Positions 5,974 through 14,631 of a stretch of 52,121 bases of DNA are shown here, piece by piece. The stretch is from Nonomuraea terrae. Lineage in GTDB: Bacteria; Actinomycetota; Actinomycetes; Streptosporangiales; Streptosporangiaceae. Location: assembly GCF_004348995.1 (NCBI RefSeq), contig NZ_SMKQ01000039.1:1-52121 (forward strand). Direction: 5' to 3'. The notes beneath the pieces were generated by a model. That model was not told where the DNA came from. It saw nothing but the letters and a program-made list of their open reading frames with translations, and did no database searches. Positions within the stretch are counted from its first letter, which is position 1. Every line of letters begins with the position of its first letter. The position numbers were made by a program, and so were the translations under genes.

Positions 5974-8244
5974 TCAGTCGAGGATCACGTACGGCTCCGG
6001 CGGCTCGCCCGGGAAGACCAGCGGCGCGTACGGGACCGGGTTCTCGACCACCGGGATCGGCTGATTCGCCGGGATCAGGCGGTCCGCCACCACGTCGCCG
6101 TGGCGGTCCACGGTGCCGAAGCAGTAGCCGAGCTCGCGGGCGGCGTCGATGAGCAACGCCAGCGCTCCGTTCGTGCCGGGGCCGGCCGGGGTGTCGTACG
6201 GGCCGTCGTGCAGCGAGATGATCGCGCCGGGGTGCAGCTGCGCGACGAGCGCGTCGCTGATCTGCCGCGCTGTGCGCTCCGGCACCCAGTCGTCGGTGCC
6301 GATGCGGGTCATGTAGGCGGTGTAGCCCATGTCCGCGATGATCCGCAGGACCTGTGCGTTCGCGGCGCCGAACGGCGGGCGGATGCCCTTGAACGAGATC
6401 GGCGCCCCCGCGGCGGCGAACGCGGCCTCAGCGGCCAGGATCTCCCGGCGGACGCCGTCGGGGCCTTCAGCGGCCAGCACCTGGCTGAGGTTCGCGTGGC
6501 TGTGGGTGTGGTTGAGCAGTTCGTGCCCCTCGGCCAGCTGGAACCTGGCGAACTGCGGGTTCGCCTCGACCCTGGTGCCGGTGTCCATGAAGACGCCGGT
6601 CACCTGCTTGTCGCGGAGGATCCGGAGCGTCTCGGTGCGGTAGTGCGACGGGCCGTCGTCGAACTGGATGGCCAGCCGGCGGTCACAGGTGTTCGGGACG
6701 GACGTGTCGCGCGGGCCGCCGACGTGGGTGCGGGCGGCGGCCGCGACGACGCGGTCCCGGTCCTTGCCGTTGAGCAGCCCGGCCGCGGCGAACGTGTCGG
6801 CGGCGGCGCGGGCGGCGGACACGAAGGCGCCATGGGTGGCGAACGGCTCCCGCTCCCAGACCCGGTCCAGCAGGGTGCAGCCGTCGGGGCCCTGCGGGTT
6901 GGGAATGCCGGTGTCGACACGCGGCGGCCCGAACCAGACCGTCTCCTCGGGTGACCACCCGTTCGGGCAGGCGTCTGAGACGGCGTTCGTGGCGAGGGTT
7001 GCTGGGCTCCCGGAAACGGGGCTTTCCGTCGTGAACGCGGCGTTCGCCGCTGTCACGGCGCTCGCGGCGTGCGCGGCCGGGGCGGCGGTCGTCGCGGCCG
7101 GGGTGATCGGCGTCGGGGTGATGATCCTGTACGGCTCCGGCGGGTTACCGCCGCCGAACAGCAGCGGCAGATACGGCACCGCGTTGACGACCGACGGGAT
7201 GGGCTCTCCACTGGAGACGTACCGGTCGGCGACGATCGCGCCGGTGCTGTCGAACGTGCCGAAGCACAGCCCGGCCGACCGGATGTCGTCGATGATCAGC
7301 GGCAGCGCCTCCATCAGCTCCGGCCCGGCGACGGTGTCGATGGGGCCGTCGTGCAGGAAGATGTTCCGCCGGCCGTCGGCGATGCCCGCGGCCACGTCGG
7401 CCCGTAACTGCTCGGCCGGCCGGTCCGGCAGCCAGTCCGCCGCGTCGATGTCGCCGCTGACGACCGTGAACCCCAGCCGCTCCAGCTCGGCCCTGACCTG
7501 GGTGTTCGCGGCGAGGAACGGCGGCCGCATGCCGACGAACGGCCGTTCGACGCCGGCGCGGTCCAGTGCCTCCTCCGTGGTGCGCATCTCGGTCTGGAGC
7601 CTCGGCACGGTGACCTGGTTGAGGTTGGGGTGCTCGTAGGTGTGGTTGAGCACGAGGTGCCCCTCGCGCCGCTCGAACGCCGGAAGCCGCGGGTTGGCGT
7701 CGATGCGCATGCCCACGTCGAAGAACGTCGCGGTGACCTGCTTCTCACGCAGGATCGCCAGGGTCTGGGAGCGGTAGAAGGAAGGGCCGTCGTCGAACGT
7801 CAGCGCCACGCGGTCGGTGCAGGTGTTCGGCACCGAGTCGTCGGCCGGGCCGCCGACGTCCGAGCGGGCCGCGGCCGATCGGATGGTGGCCGCCTCGCGC
7901 TCGTCGAGCAGGCCGAGGTCGCGGAACTCGCGCGTGGCCCGGGCGACGGTGGAGACGAACTCACCATGGGTGGCGAACGGCTCCTCCTGCCAGACGACGT
8001 CGAGCAGCGTGCACCCGTCGTCCCGCCCGGGGTTGGGAATGCCGGTGTCGATACGCGGCGGCCCGAACCAGACCGTCGCCTCGGTGGACCACCCACCCGG
8101 ACAGGCATCCGCCGCTCCACCCGCGCGCGATGAGGCACCTGACGTGCCCGCGGCGGCGGGTGGAGTCAATGTCGTTCCGAGCAGTGCGGCCACCAGCGCC
8201 AGCGTTCCCGCCGTCACCGATCGTCCTGTCACCGTCCTGGCCAT
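5974..8244 (-). CDS. Tandem two-domain polysaccharide deacetylase (NodB/CE4), secreted
   Basis: 756 residues from an ATG with a near-perfect AAGGAGGGG site. A signal peptide ends near A-A-A-G (about residue 33). The rest is an internal duplication: copy 1 about residues 48-374, copy 2 about 425-756, joined by an Ala/Thr/Pro linker. Both copies have all CE4 motifs: F-D-D-G-P (Asp151-152; Asp529-530), H-T-x-x-H (His201/His205; His579/His583), R-P-P-F (240; 622), D-W near 270 and 652, and L-H-D-G-P (His298-Asp299; His679-Asp680). CE4 enzymes remove N-acetyl groups from chitin, peptidoglycan or related glycans in a metal-dependent way. Each catalytic domain is preceded by the same roughly 90-residue extra module (A-C-P-x-G-W-S ... 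G-G-P). Confidence 0.9.
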   Translation of the reverse strand: MARTVTGRSVTAGTLALVAALLGTTLTPPAAAGTSGASSRAGGAADACPGGWSTEATVWFGPPRIDTGIPNPGRDDGCTLLDVVWQEEPFATHGEFVSTVARATREFRDLGLLDEREAATIRSAAARSDVGGPADDSVPNTCTDRVALTFDDGPSFYRSQTLAILREKQVTATFFDVGMRIDANPRLPAFERREGHLVLNHTYEHPNLNQVTVPRLQTEMRTTEEALDRAGVERPFVGMRPPFLAANTQVRAELERLGFTVVSGDIDAADWLPDRPAEQLRADVAAGIADGRRNIFLHDGPIDTVAGPELMEALPLIIDDIRSAGLCFGTFDSTGAIVADRYVSSGEPIPSVVNAVPYLPLLFGGGNPPEPYRIITPTPITPAATTAAPAAHAASAVTAANAAFTTESPVSGSPATLATNAVSDACPNGWSPEETVWFGPPRVDTGIPNPQGPDGCTLLDRVWEREPFATHGAFVSAARAAADTFAAAGLLNGKDRDRVVAAAARTHVGGPRDTSVPNTCDRRLAIQFDDGPSHYRTETLRILRDKQVTGVFMDTGTRVEANPQFARFQLAEGHELLNHTHSHANLSQVLAAEGPDGVRREILAAEAAFAAAGAPISFKGIRPPFGAANAQVLRIIADMGYTAYMTRIGTDDWVPERTARQISDALVAQLHPGAIISLHDGPYDTPAGPGTNGALALLIDAARELGYCFGTVDRHGDVVADRLIPANQPIPVVENPVPYAPLVFPGEPPEPYVILD

Positions 8245-8373
8245 GGCCCCTCCTTCGGGGTCGAGGGCATGCCGAACGAGAGATCCGCTCACGGCGACGC
8301 GAAACGCCGTAACAGATCACTGATCTCTGTGAACGTACCTGGGACCGATCGTCATCGGAACCTTTGGACGCCA

Positions 8374-8404
8374 GACTTTTTCATCGTGGTGATAAAAAAC
8401 TTTC
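8374..8404. promoter_or_regulatory. Putative ROK-regulator operator (ATC-N5-GATAAAAAACTT)
   Basis: An AT-rich imperfect palindrome: left arm GACTTTTTCATC, spacer GTGGT, right arm GATAAAAAACTTTC. The right half matches the site at 9472-9501 in front of the ROK repressor at 11 of the first 12 bases. It lies just 3' of the ROK kinase and 130 bp upstream of the deacetylase start, so it could place the deacetylase under the same repressor. Confidence 0.5.
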
Positions 8405-8411
8405 CGATGAG

Positions 8412-9422
8412 TCAGCCCGCGACGGCGGCGGCGAGCGCTCCGGCGACCGCCGCCCGAGGCCCGAACGTACTTGCCCTGACCTGCAGCGACTTCCCCTCGG
8501 TGACGCTCAGCCAGCGCCGGGTGGCGGCCAGCGTCTCCGGCCGCGACCCGATCCCCCCGCCCAGCACGAACGTCGCCGGATCCACGACCGCCCGCACCGC
8601 ACGCAGCGCCAGCGCCAGCATCCGGCCCAGCTCGTCCAGCACCTGCGCCGCCGCCCCGTCGCCGCCCGCCGCGGCCGCGAACACCTCCGGCGCCGGACGC
8701 CGCAGACCGGCCAGCTCGTGGTAGCGACGCTCGACGCCACGCCCGCTGACCTGCTGCTCCAGCGGCCCGTGCACGAGGTTGGCCGGGTCGAACGGGTCCG
8801 CGCCGAACGGCAGGTCGGCCACCTCGCCGGCCAGCCCGCGGCTGCCCGCGTACATCCGGCCGTCGAGCACCAGGCCGAGCCCGATCCCCGTACCGACCGC
8901 GACGAACGCGAGGTCACCCCCGCCCGGCCGCCAGACGTGCTCACCCCAGGCGGCCAGGTTGGCGTCGTTGTGCACCAGGGGCCGGGCGCCGAGGCGGCTC
9001 TCGAGGTCGGCGAGCACGTCCATCCGGTCCCAGCCCGGGATGTTGGGCGCGTGCCCGACCGCGCCGCTGGCCGGATCGGGAGCCCCGGGACAGCCGACGG
9101 CCACCCGCGGCGACCGCTTCCCACCGACCGCATCCGCCGTCAGCGACGCCACCATCCGGGCGATCTGGCTGGTCACGGCCGTGCCGCCGCGCGGATCCGT
9201 ACGTTCGACGCGATCCAGCAGCCGGTGCCCGGCGGGATCGTAGAGCACGGCGTGCAGCTTCGTCCCGCCCAGGTCGACCCCCACCACCGGCTCGGCCGCG
9301 CCCGCCGCGCCCGCCTCGCCGCCGGCCGTGCCGGCGTCGCCCGACGGCAGCCAGCCGGCCTCGGCCAACGCCCGGCGCAGCGGTCCGGCCAGGCCGGTAC
9401 GGTCGGTTCCTGGCATCACCAC
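8412..9422 (-). CDS. ROK family sugar kinase
   Basis: 336 residues. The phosphate-1 motif V-V-G-V-D-L-G-G-T-K lies at residues 46-55, the catalytic segment H-N-D-A-N-L-A-A-W-G-E-H at 151-162 (Asp153 as base), and the glycine motif V-G-T-G-I-G-L-G-L at 176-184. ROK kinases phosphorylate hexoses or amino sugars with ATP. The usual ROK zinc site (H-x-C-x-C-x4-C) is absent: the region after G-L-A-G-E-V has no cysteines. A Gly/Ala-rich N-terminal extension of about 45 residues precedes the domain. The start is GTG-GTG-ATG; the first GTG is best spaced from GGAGAGG. It is divergent from the ROK repressor and likely phosphorylates the sugar imported by the following ABC operon. Confidence 0.85.
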   Translation of the reverse strand: MVMPGTDRTGLAGPLRRALAEAGWLPSGDAGTAGGEAGAAGAAEPVVGVDLGGTKLHAVLYDPAGHRLLDRVERTDPRGGTAVTSQIARMVASLTADAVGGKRSPRVAVGCPGAPDPASGAVGHAPNIPGWDRMDVLADLESRLGARPLVHNDANLAAWGEHVWRPGGGDLAFVAVGTGIGLGLVLDGRMYAGSRGLAGEVADLPFGADPFDPANLVHGPLEQQVSGRGVERRYHELAGLRRPAPEVFAAAAGGDGAAAQVLDELGRMLALALRAVRAVVDPATFVLGGGIGSRPETLAATRRWLSVTEGKSLQVRASTFGPRAAVAGALAAAVAG

Positions 9423-9471
9423 GGGCTGCCTCTCCAGTCTTCAGCGGGATCCGGTTCGAGGGGGCTGCGAC

Positions 9472-9501
9472 GAGTACAGTATCAGCCTGATAGAAAACTT
9501 C
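9472..9501. promoter_or_regulatory. Putative ROK operator in the kinase/repressor divergent promoter
   Basis: Perfect core TATCAG-C-CTGATA, extended rightwards to GATAGAAAACTTC. It lies 11 bases before the repressor ATG and 50 bases before the kinase start, a position suited to autorepression. A degenerate half-site GATGAAAAGTTC occurs at 10845-10856, 22 bases before the substrate-binding protein gene. Confidence 0.55.
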
Positions 9502-9512
9502 AGGGAGCAGCA

Positions 9513-10721
9513 ATGTCCGGTCCGACCTCATCGACGGCCAACGCCGGCACCGTCTCGCGGGTGAACCAGACCGTGATCCTCGACGTGCTGCGCCGGCACG
9601 GGCCGCTGTCGCGGCAGGAGATCGGCGCCCGTACGGGCCTCAGCGCCGCGACCGTGAACCGGCTGGCCGGCCAGCTGCTGCGCAAGGGCCTGGTCGTGAC
9701 CGACGGGCACCAGCCGTCCACCGGCGGGCGGCCGTCGATCCTGCTGCGCTACAGCGGCAGGGCGCACCTCGTGTCGGTCGTCCACGTGGGCGCCACCCGC
9801 ACCGAGGGCGCGCTGGTCGACTTCGACGGCACCATCGTGCACCGCGTGCGCCCCCCGATGGTCCCCGGCGTGCTGCACGCCGCCGACCGCGCGACCATCC
9901 GCCTGGAGGAGGCGCTCTCCGTCGTCACCGAGCTGGGCGCCGCCGCGGCCGAGCGGGGCCAGCCCAGCCAGGCCGTCGGGGTCGCCGTCCCCGGCGTCGT
10001 CGACGGCGCCGAGGGCCGCGTGACGTGGGCGCCGGCGCTCGACTGGCGCGAGGTGCCGGTCGGCTCGCTGCTGCACGACCGCACCGGCCTGCCCGTCGTG
10101 GTGGAGAACGACGCCAACCTGCTGGCCGTCGGCGAGCACCGCCGGGGCGCCGGCCAGGGCGTGCAGGACCTGGTCGCCGTCGTGCTGGGCACCGGCATCG
10201 GCGTCGGCATCGTCACCGGCGGCCGGCTGCACCGCGGCTCGCGCGCGGCGGCCGGCGAGATCGGCTACATGCTGATGGAGCGCTCGTCGCTGACCCGGTT
10301 CTTCCCCGGCTTCGGCGACCTGGAGAGCCGCGTCGGCTCGGCCGGGCTGACCCGGCAGGCCCGCGAGCGCGGCATCGCCGCGCCGACCGACCGGCCGCTC
10401 ACCGCCGCCGACGTGTTCGACCTGGTCAGGAACGGCAGCGCCGAGGCGCGGGCGCTGCTGGAGGAGACGCTCGACCACGTCGCGCTGGCCGTCGCCAGCC
10501 TGTGCACGGTGCTGGACCCGGAGTTGGTCCTCGTCGGCGGCGAGATGGGCGGCGCGGCCGACCTCATCACGCCCGGCCTGCGCGACCGGCTGGTCGGCCG
10601 GATCCCGCACGTGCCGCGGATGGCCGCGTCCGCGCTGGGTGACGACGCCGCGATCGTCGGCGCCGCCGAGCTGGCCGCGCGCCTGGTGAGCGACTTCGCC
10701 TACGTCCAGGCCACCCCCTGA
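9513..10721 (+). CDS. ROK family transcriptional repressor
   Basis: 402 residues. The N-terminal winged helix (about 14-75: V-N-Q-T-V-I-L-D-V-L-R-R-H-G-P-L-S-R-Q-E, then the recognition helix S-A-A-T-V-N-R-L and wing S-T-G-G-R-P-S) is joined to a ROK sugar-sensing domain with V-E-N-D-A-N-L-L-A-V-G-E-H and L-G-T-G-I-G-V-G-I. As in many actinobacterial ROK regulators, the zinc-cysteine motif is missing. Such proteins repress sugar genes until the sugar or its phosphate binds. The ATG with GGGAG upstream was chosen. It lies between the kinase and the transporter operon, so it is the obvious local regulator. Confidence 0.9.
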   Translation: MSGPTSSTANAGTVSRVNQTVILDVLRRHGPLSRQEIGARTGLSAATVNRLAGQLLRKGLVVTDGHQPSTGGRPSILLRYSGRAHLVSVVHVGATRTEGALVDFDGTIVHRVRPPMVPGVLHAADRATIRLEEALSVVTELGAAAAERGQPSQAVGVAVPGVVDGAEGRVTWAPALDWREVPVGSLLHDRTGLPVVVENDANLLAVGEHRRGAGQGVQDLVAVVLGTGIGVGIVTGGRLHRGSRAAAGEIGYMLMERSSLTRFFPGFGDLESRVGSAGLTRQARERGIAAPTDRPLTAADVFDLVRNGSAEARALLEETLDHVALAVASLCTVLDPELVLVGGEMGGAADLITPGLRDRLVGRIPHVPRMAASALGDDAAIVGAAELAARLVSDFAYVQATP

Positions 10722-10878
10722 CGCGACCGCTCGCCCCGGCGGGAAAGCCGGAACGGCCCAGAAAAGGGCGTCGAAAGGTCGCCGCCAACGGTAGACGGCA
10801 CCCCCGGCCGTGGGGCACCATTGGGCCACTTATTGCTCGCGCTGGATGAAAAGTTCGCCGAGAAAGGGTGTGGTCCCG

Positions 10879-11955
10879 ATGCCGAGACCGAGTCGAAGGT
10901 GGCGAGCGGGTGCCGCGGCCGGCGCCATGGCGGTGCTCCTGGCAGCCTGCAGCTCGGGCGACGGCGGTGCCGGCGGGGGTGGCGGCGGCGAGGACGCCTC
11001 CAGGCCGTTCACCATCGGGCTGAGCAACGGCTTCGTCGGCAGCGAGTGGCGCACCCAGATGGTCGAGGGCGTGCAGGCGGCGTTCGCCGAGTACAAGAAC
11101 GAGGGCGTCGTGGACGAGCTGGTCGTCGAGAGCGCCGACACCGACGTCAACGGCCAGATCCAGCAGATCCGCAACCTCATCAACCGCGACGTCGACGCGA
11201 TCATCGTGAACCCCAACTCCGAGACCGCGCTCGACGCCGTCTTCCGCGAGGCGTCCCAGCAGGGCATCGAGGTGTTCGCCATCGACCAGGCGGTCACCTC
11301 CCAGGACGTCACGAACGTCGTCATCGACCAGGCCGAGTGGGCCCGCATCTCCGCCGAGTGGCTGGCCGAGCAGGTCGGCAGGGGCGGCGACATCGTGGTC
11401 GTCAACGGCATCGCCGGCCACCCGGCCAACGAGATGCGCTGGGAGGCCGCCCAGAAGGTCTTCACCGACGCGGGCGTCAACGTGCTCAGCGTCGCCGACG
11501 GCAACTGGGACCAGGCCACCGGGCAGCAGGTCATGACGAACCTGCTGGCCACCTATCCCGACGTCGACGGCGTCTGGACGCAGGACGGCATGGCGCAGGG
11601 CGTGTTCCGCGCCGTGCAGGCGGCCGGCCGGCTGGACCAGATCAAGATCTCCGGCGAGGCCCGGGTCGGCTTCATGCGGCTGTGGAACGGGGCCCGCGCC
11701 GACGGCTTCGAGAGCGTCGGCGTGGTCAACCCGCCCGGCGGCGCCGTCTCCGCGCTGCACATGGCCGTCAACGTGCTCGACGGCCGGCAGTTCGCCTCCG
11801 GACGCATGAGCGGCAACACCGTCCACGTCCCGATCCCCTACACCGTGGACGAGGGCAACTTCGAGGAGCACTGGGGCAGGGTCAGCGGCGAGAGCGACGC
11901 CTACAGCCTGGACGGCTCGCTGACCCGCGACGAGGCCGCGGCCTTCTTCCAATGA
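10879..11955 (+). CDS. Sugar ABC transporter substrate-binding lipoprotein
   Basis: 358 residues. A twin-basic signal peptide ends in the lipobox V-L-L-A-A-C-S-S-G (lipidated Cys about residue 23), followed by a Gly-rich linker and a type I periplasmic-binding fold of the ribose/xylose class: I-G-L-S-N-G-F-V-G-S-E-W, then D-A-I-I-V-N-P-N-S, V-V-V-N-G-I-A-G-H and a late hinge. It captures the substrate outside the cell. The ATG follows AGAAAGGG. An upstream in-frame ATG at 10810 was rejected because it would bury the signal peptide. Its TGA overlaps the ATPase ATG (ATGA), so the two are translationally coupled. Confidence 0.9.
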   Translation: MPRPSRRWRAGAAAGAMAVLLAACSSGDGGAGGGGGGEDASRPFTIGLSNGFVGSEWRTQMVEGVQAAFAEYKNEGVVDELVVESADTDVNGQIQQIRNLINRDVDAIIVNPNSETALDAVFREASQQGIEVFAIDQAVTSQDVTNVVIDQAEWARISAEWLAEQVGRGGDIVVVNGIAGHPANEMRWEAAQKVFTDAGVNVLSVADGNWDQATGQQVMTNLLATYPDVDGVWTQDGMAQGVFRAVQAAGRLDQIKISGEARVGFMRLWNGARADGFESVGVVNPPGGAVSALHMAVNVLDGRQFASGRMSGNTVHVPIPYTVDEGNFEEHWGRVSGESDAYSLDGSLTRDEAAAFFQ

Positions 11956-13517
11956 GCGCGCTGCTGGAGATGACCGGCGTCCGCAAACGGTACGGCGGCG
12001 TCCAGGCGCTCGACGGGGCGAGCCTCACCGCCGTGCGCGGCGAGGTGCACGCCCTGCTCGGCCCGAACGGCTCCGGCAAGAGCACCCTGGACAAGACACT
12101 GGCCGGCACCGTCGTCCCGGACTCCGGCGAGATCCGGATCGACGGCGCCGAGGCGCGCATCGGCGGCCCGCGCGACGCGCACGCGCTCGGCATCGCCGCC
12201 GTCTACCAGCAGCTGAGCGTCGTCGGCGACCTGACGGTGACGCAGAACGTGGTGCTCGGGCTGGAGCCGGCGCGCCGCCTCGGCTTCCTCGACCACCGCG
12301 CCGCCCGCGTCCGCGCCGCCACGGCTCTGGAACGGTTCGCCGCCGCGTTCTCCGGCCGCCTGCCGCTGGACCGCCCGGCCGCCTCCCTCGGCCCCGGCGA
12401 ACAGCAGATCGTCGAGGTCGCCAAGGCGCTGGCCCGCGAGCCCCGCGTCCTCGTGCTGGACGAGGCCACCGCGTCCCTGCACAAGGAGCAGGTCGAGGTG
12501 CTGTTCGAGGTGGTCAGGGAGTTACGCGCGGCGGGCGTGCTGGTGGTGTTCACCTCCCACCGGCTGGACGAGGTGTTCGCCCTCTGCGACCGCGCCACCG
12601 TCCTGCGCAACGGCCGCACCGTCGCCACCGTCGACCTGTCCTCCACCACCGAAGACGCCCTGGTCCAGCTCATGGTCGCCGCCCCCGCCCAGACACCGGT
12701 GGAAACGCCGGACGCACCGCAAGGGGCGTCCCGCCACGTGGAAGCACCGGTTTCCGGCCGTACGGCGGAGTCGGGGGCGGTGGCTCTGGTGGTGCGTGGG
12801 CTCACCACCGACCGGCTGCGCGACGTCAGCTTCACCGTCCGCGCCGGTGAGGTGCTGGGGCTGGGCGGGCTGCAGGGTCAGGGCCAGTCCGAGCTGCTGC
12901 TCGCGCTGTTCGGCGCCGCCCGGATCACGGCCGGCGACGCGCTGCTGGACGGCAAGGCGCTGCCGCTGACCTCGCCGGCCAGGGCCGCCCGCGCGGGGGT
13001 CGCCCTGGTGCCCGGGGACCGGGCGCGGCAGGGCATGTTCGCGTCCCGGCCGATCCAGGAGAACCTCTCGCTGGCCAGCATGCGCCGCAGGGCCCGGCTG
13101 AAGCTCGCGCTCAGCGCTGCGGCCGAGCGGCGCGCCGCCCGGTCGATGGTCGAGCGGCTGAGCATCAAGATCGGCTCGCTGAACGACCCGGTGGCCACGC
13201 TGTCGGGCGGCAACCAGCAGAAGGTCGTCATCGGCAAGTGGCTGCTCGACCAGCCGCGGGTCGTCCTGCTCGACGACCCCGCCAAGGGCGTCGACGTCGC
13301 CGCGAAGGAGGAGATCTACGCGATCGTCCGCGGCCTCGCCGCCGAAGGGGCCGTCGTCATCCTCAACTCCAGCGACAACCGCGAGCTGACCGAACTGAGC
13401 GACCGCGTGCTGGTGCTGTTCGAGGGCGCCGTCGCGGAAGAGCTGACCGCGGCGTCGATCACCGAGAACCGGCTGGTGTCCAGCGCGCTGCGCCTCGCCC
13501 CGGGAGAAACCCTGTGA
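11952..13517 (+). CDS. Sugar ABC transporter ATPase, two fused nucleotide-binding domains (RbsA/XylG type)
   Basis: 521 residues. Domain 1 has Walker A G-P-N-G-S-G-K-S-T, signature L-G-P-G-E-Q-Q and Walker B V-L-V-L-D-E-A-T. Domain 2 has a degenerate P-loop G-L-Q-G-Q-G-Q-S-E-L, as is usual for the C-terminal half of RbsA, an intact signature L-S-G-G-N-Q-Q-K and a Walker B that ends in D-D rather than D-E (V-V-L-L-D-D-P-A-K-G-V-D-V). Site 2 therefore probably has weak or no hydrolysis. Length and order match carbohydrate uptake CUT2 transporters. It overlaps the upstream gene by four bases. Confidence 0.93.
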   Translation: MSALLEMTGVRKRYGGVQALDGASLTAVRGEVHALLGPNGSGKSTLDKTLAGTVVPDSGEIRIDGAEARIGGPRDAHALGIAAVYQQLSVVGDLTVTQNVVLGLEPARRLGFLDHRAARVRAATALERFAAAFSGRLPLDRPAASLGPGEQQIVEVAKALAREPRVLVLDEATASLHKEQVEVLFEVVRELRAAGVLVVFTSHRLDEVFALCDRATVLRNGRTVATVDLSSTTEDALVQLMVAAPAQTPVETPDAPQGASRHVEAPVSGRTAESGAVALVVRGLTTDRLRDVSFTVRAGEVLGLGGLQGQGQSELLLALFGAARITAGDALLDGKALPLTSPARAARAGVALVPGDRARQGMFASRPIQENLSLASMRRRARLKLALSAAAERRAARSMVERLSIKIGSLNDPVATLSGGNQQKVVIGKWLLDQPRVVLLDDPAKGVDVAAKEEIYAIVRGLAAEGAVVILNSSDNRELTELSDRVLVLFEGAVAEELTAASITENRLVSSALRLAPGETL

Positions 13518-13660
13518 GCCTCTCGACCCGGCCACCCGGCCACCGCCCGCGCGGTGACCGGCCGCCCGGAGCCCGACCGGCCGACGGGCCGGCCGGTAGG
13601 CGAGCGGCCGGTGGTCGCACGGGCCGCGGGCCGAGGGGCGCCGTGGGAGGAGTGCTGTGA
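13514..13660 (+). CDS. Possible small Pro/Arg/Gly-rich coupling ORF between ATPase and permease genes
   Basis: A 48-codon frame, GTG at 13514 to TGA at 13660, overlaps the ATPase stop by four bases (GTGA) and the permease GTG by four bases (GTGA). It would bridge an otherwise 139-bp gap. The predicted protein is only Pro, Arg, Gly and Ala with no domain, and the DNA contains many GGCCGG repeats. It may be a translated spacer that keeps ribosomes coupled along the operon rather than a functional protein. Chance is quite possible in DNA this GC-rich. Confidence 0.3.
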   Translation: MSLSTRPPGHRPRGDRPPGARPADGPAGRRAAGGRTGRGPRGAVGGVL

Positions 13661-14631
13661 GCGGGACGTTCTCGTTACGCGGGGTGCGGTTGCCCGCGGT
13701 GCAGTTGTCGGGGGCGGCGACGGTGGGGATGTTGGTCGTCGCCGTGATCGTCAACTCGGCGTTGCAGCCGAACTTCTGGAGCGGTTACGCGCTGACGTCG
13801 AACTTCGCGACGTTCGTGCCGCTGGTCGCGATCGCCGTCGGGCAGACGATCGTCGTGTTGAGCGGCGGCATCGACCTCTCGCTCGGCGCGCAGGTCACGC
13901 TGGCGAGCGTCGTCGCCGTCCGGGTCGTCGACGGCCAGCTCGACCGGCTCCCGCAGGCCGTGGCCGCCGCCCTGGGCGTCGGGCTGGTCTGCGGCGCGCT
14001 GAACGGGCTGGTGGTCGCACTCGTACGGCTGCAGCCGATCGTCGCGACGTTCGCGACCAGCTTCGTGTTCTCGGGGCTGGCGCTGGTGGTGCTGCCGACG
14101 CCGGGCGGCTCGGTGCCGCTCGAAGTGACGACGGCCTACCGTGCCGCCGTGCTGGGGCTGCCGGTCGCGCTGCTGGCGATCCTCGGGCTCGCGCTGCTGT
14201 GGTGGGCGCTGCGCCGGCACCGCGTGCTGCGGCACGTCTACGCCGTCGGCGGTGACCCCGAGGCCGCCTACGCCTCGCTGGTGCCGGTCGCCAGGACGCG
14301 GGTCTCGGCGTACGTTCTGGGCGGGCTGTTCGCGGCGCTGGCGGCGCTGGCGGTCCTGGCCAACACCGGGTCCGGCGACCCGTTCGTGGGCAACGAGCTG
14401 ACGCTCGCGTCGGTGGCCGCGGTGGTGATCGGCGGGACGTCGCTGGCGGGCGGGCGCGGCGGCGCGGGCGGGTCGATGCTCGGTGCCATCGTGCTCGCGC
14501 TGGTCACGAACATCGTGTTCTTCGCCGACGTGCCGACGACGTACCGGCAGCTGGTCAACGGCGCCGTGATCATCCTGGCGCTGGCCCTGGCCGGCATCCC
14601 GGCGTTGCAGAAGAGGAGGCCGGCGGCATGA
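13657..14631 (+). CDS. Sugar ABC transporter permease 1 (RbsC/XylH type)
   Basis: 324 residues with about nine to ten hydrophobic segments. The CUT2 permease signature is clear: A-I-A-V-G-Q-T-I-V-V-L-S-G-G-I-D-L-S-L-G near residues 58-77, where the family has GQT...GGIDLSVG. A second conserved loop, V-I-G-G-T-S-L-A-G-G-R-G-G, is near 265. It starts at a GTG with GGGAGGAG upstream. Its stop overlaps the second permease start (ATGA), consistent with a heterodimeric channel made with that protein. Confidence 0.92.
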   Translation: MSGTFSLRGVRLPAVQLSGAATVGMLVVAVIVNSALQPNFWSGYALTSNFATFVPLVAIAVGQTIVVLSGGIDLSLGAQVTLASVVAVRVVDGQLDRLPQAVAAALGVGLVCGALNGLVVALVRLQPIVATFATSFVFSGLALVVLPTPGGSVPLEVTTAYRAAVLGLPVALLAILGLALLWWALRRHRVLRHVYAVGGDPEAAYASLVPVARTRVSAYVLGGLFAALAALAVLANTGSGDPFVGNELTLASVAAVVIGGTSLAGGRGGAGGSMLGAIVLALVTNIVFFADVPTTYRQLVNGAVIILALALAGIPALQKRRPAA

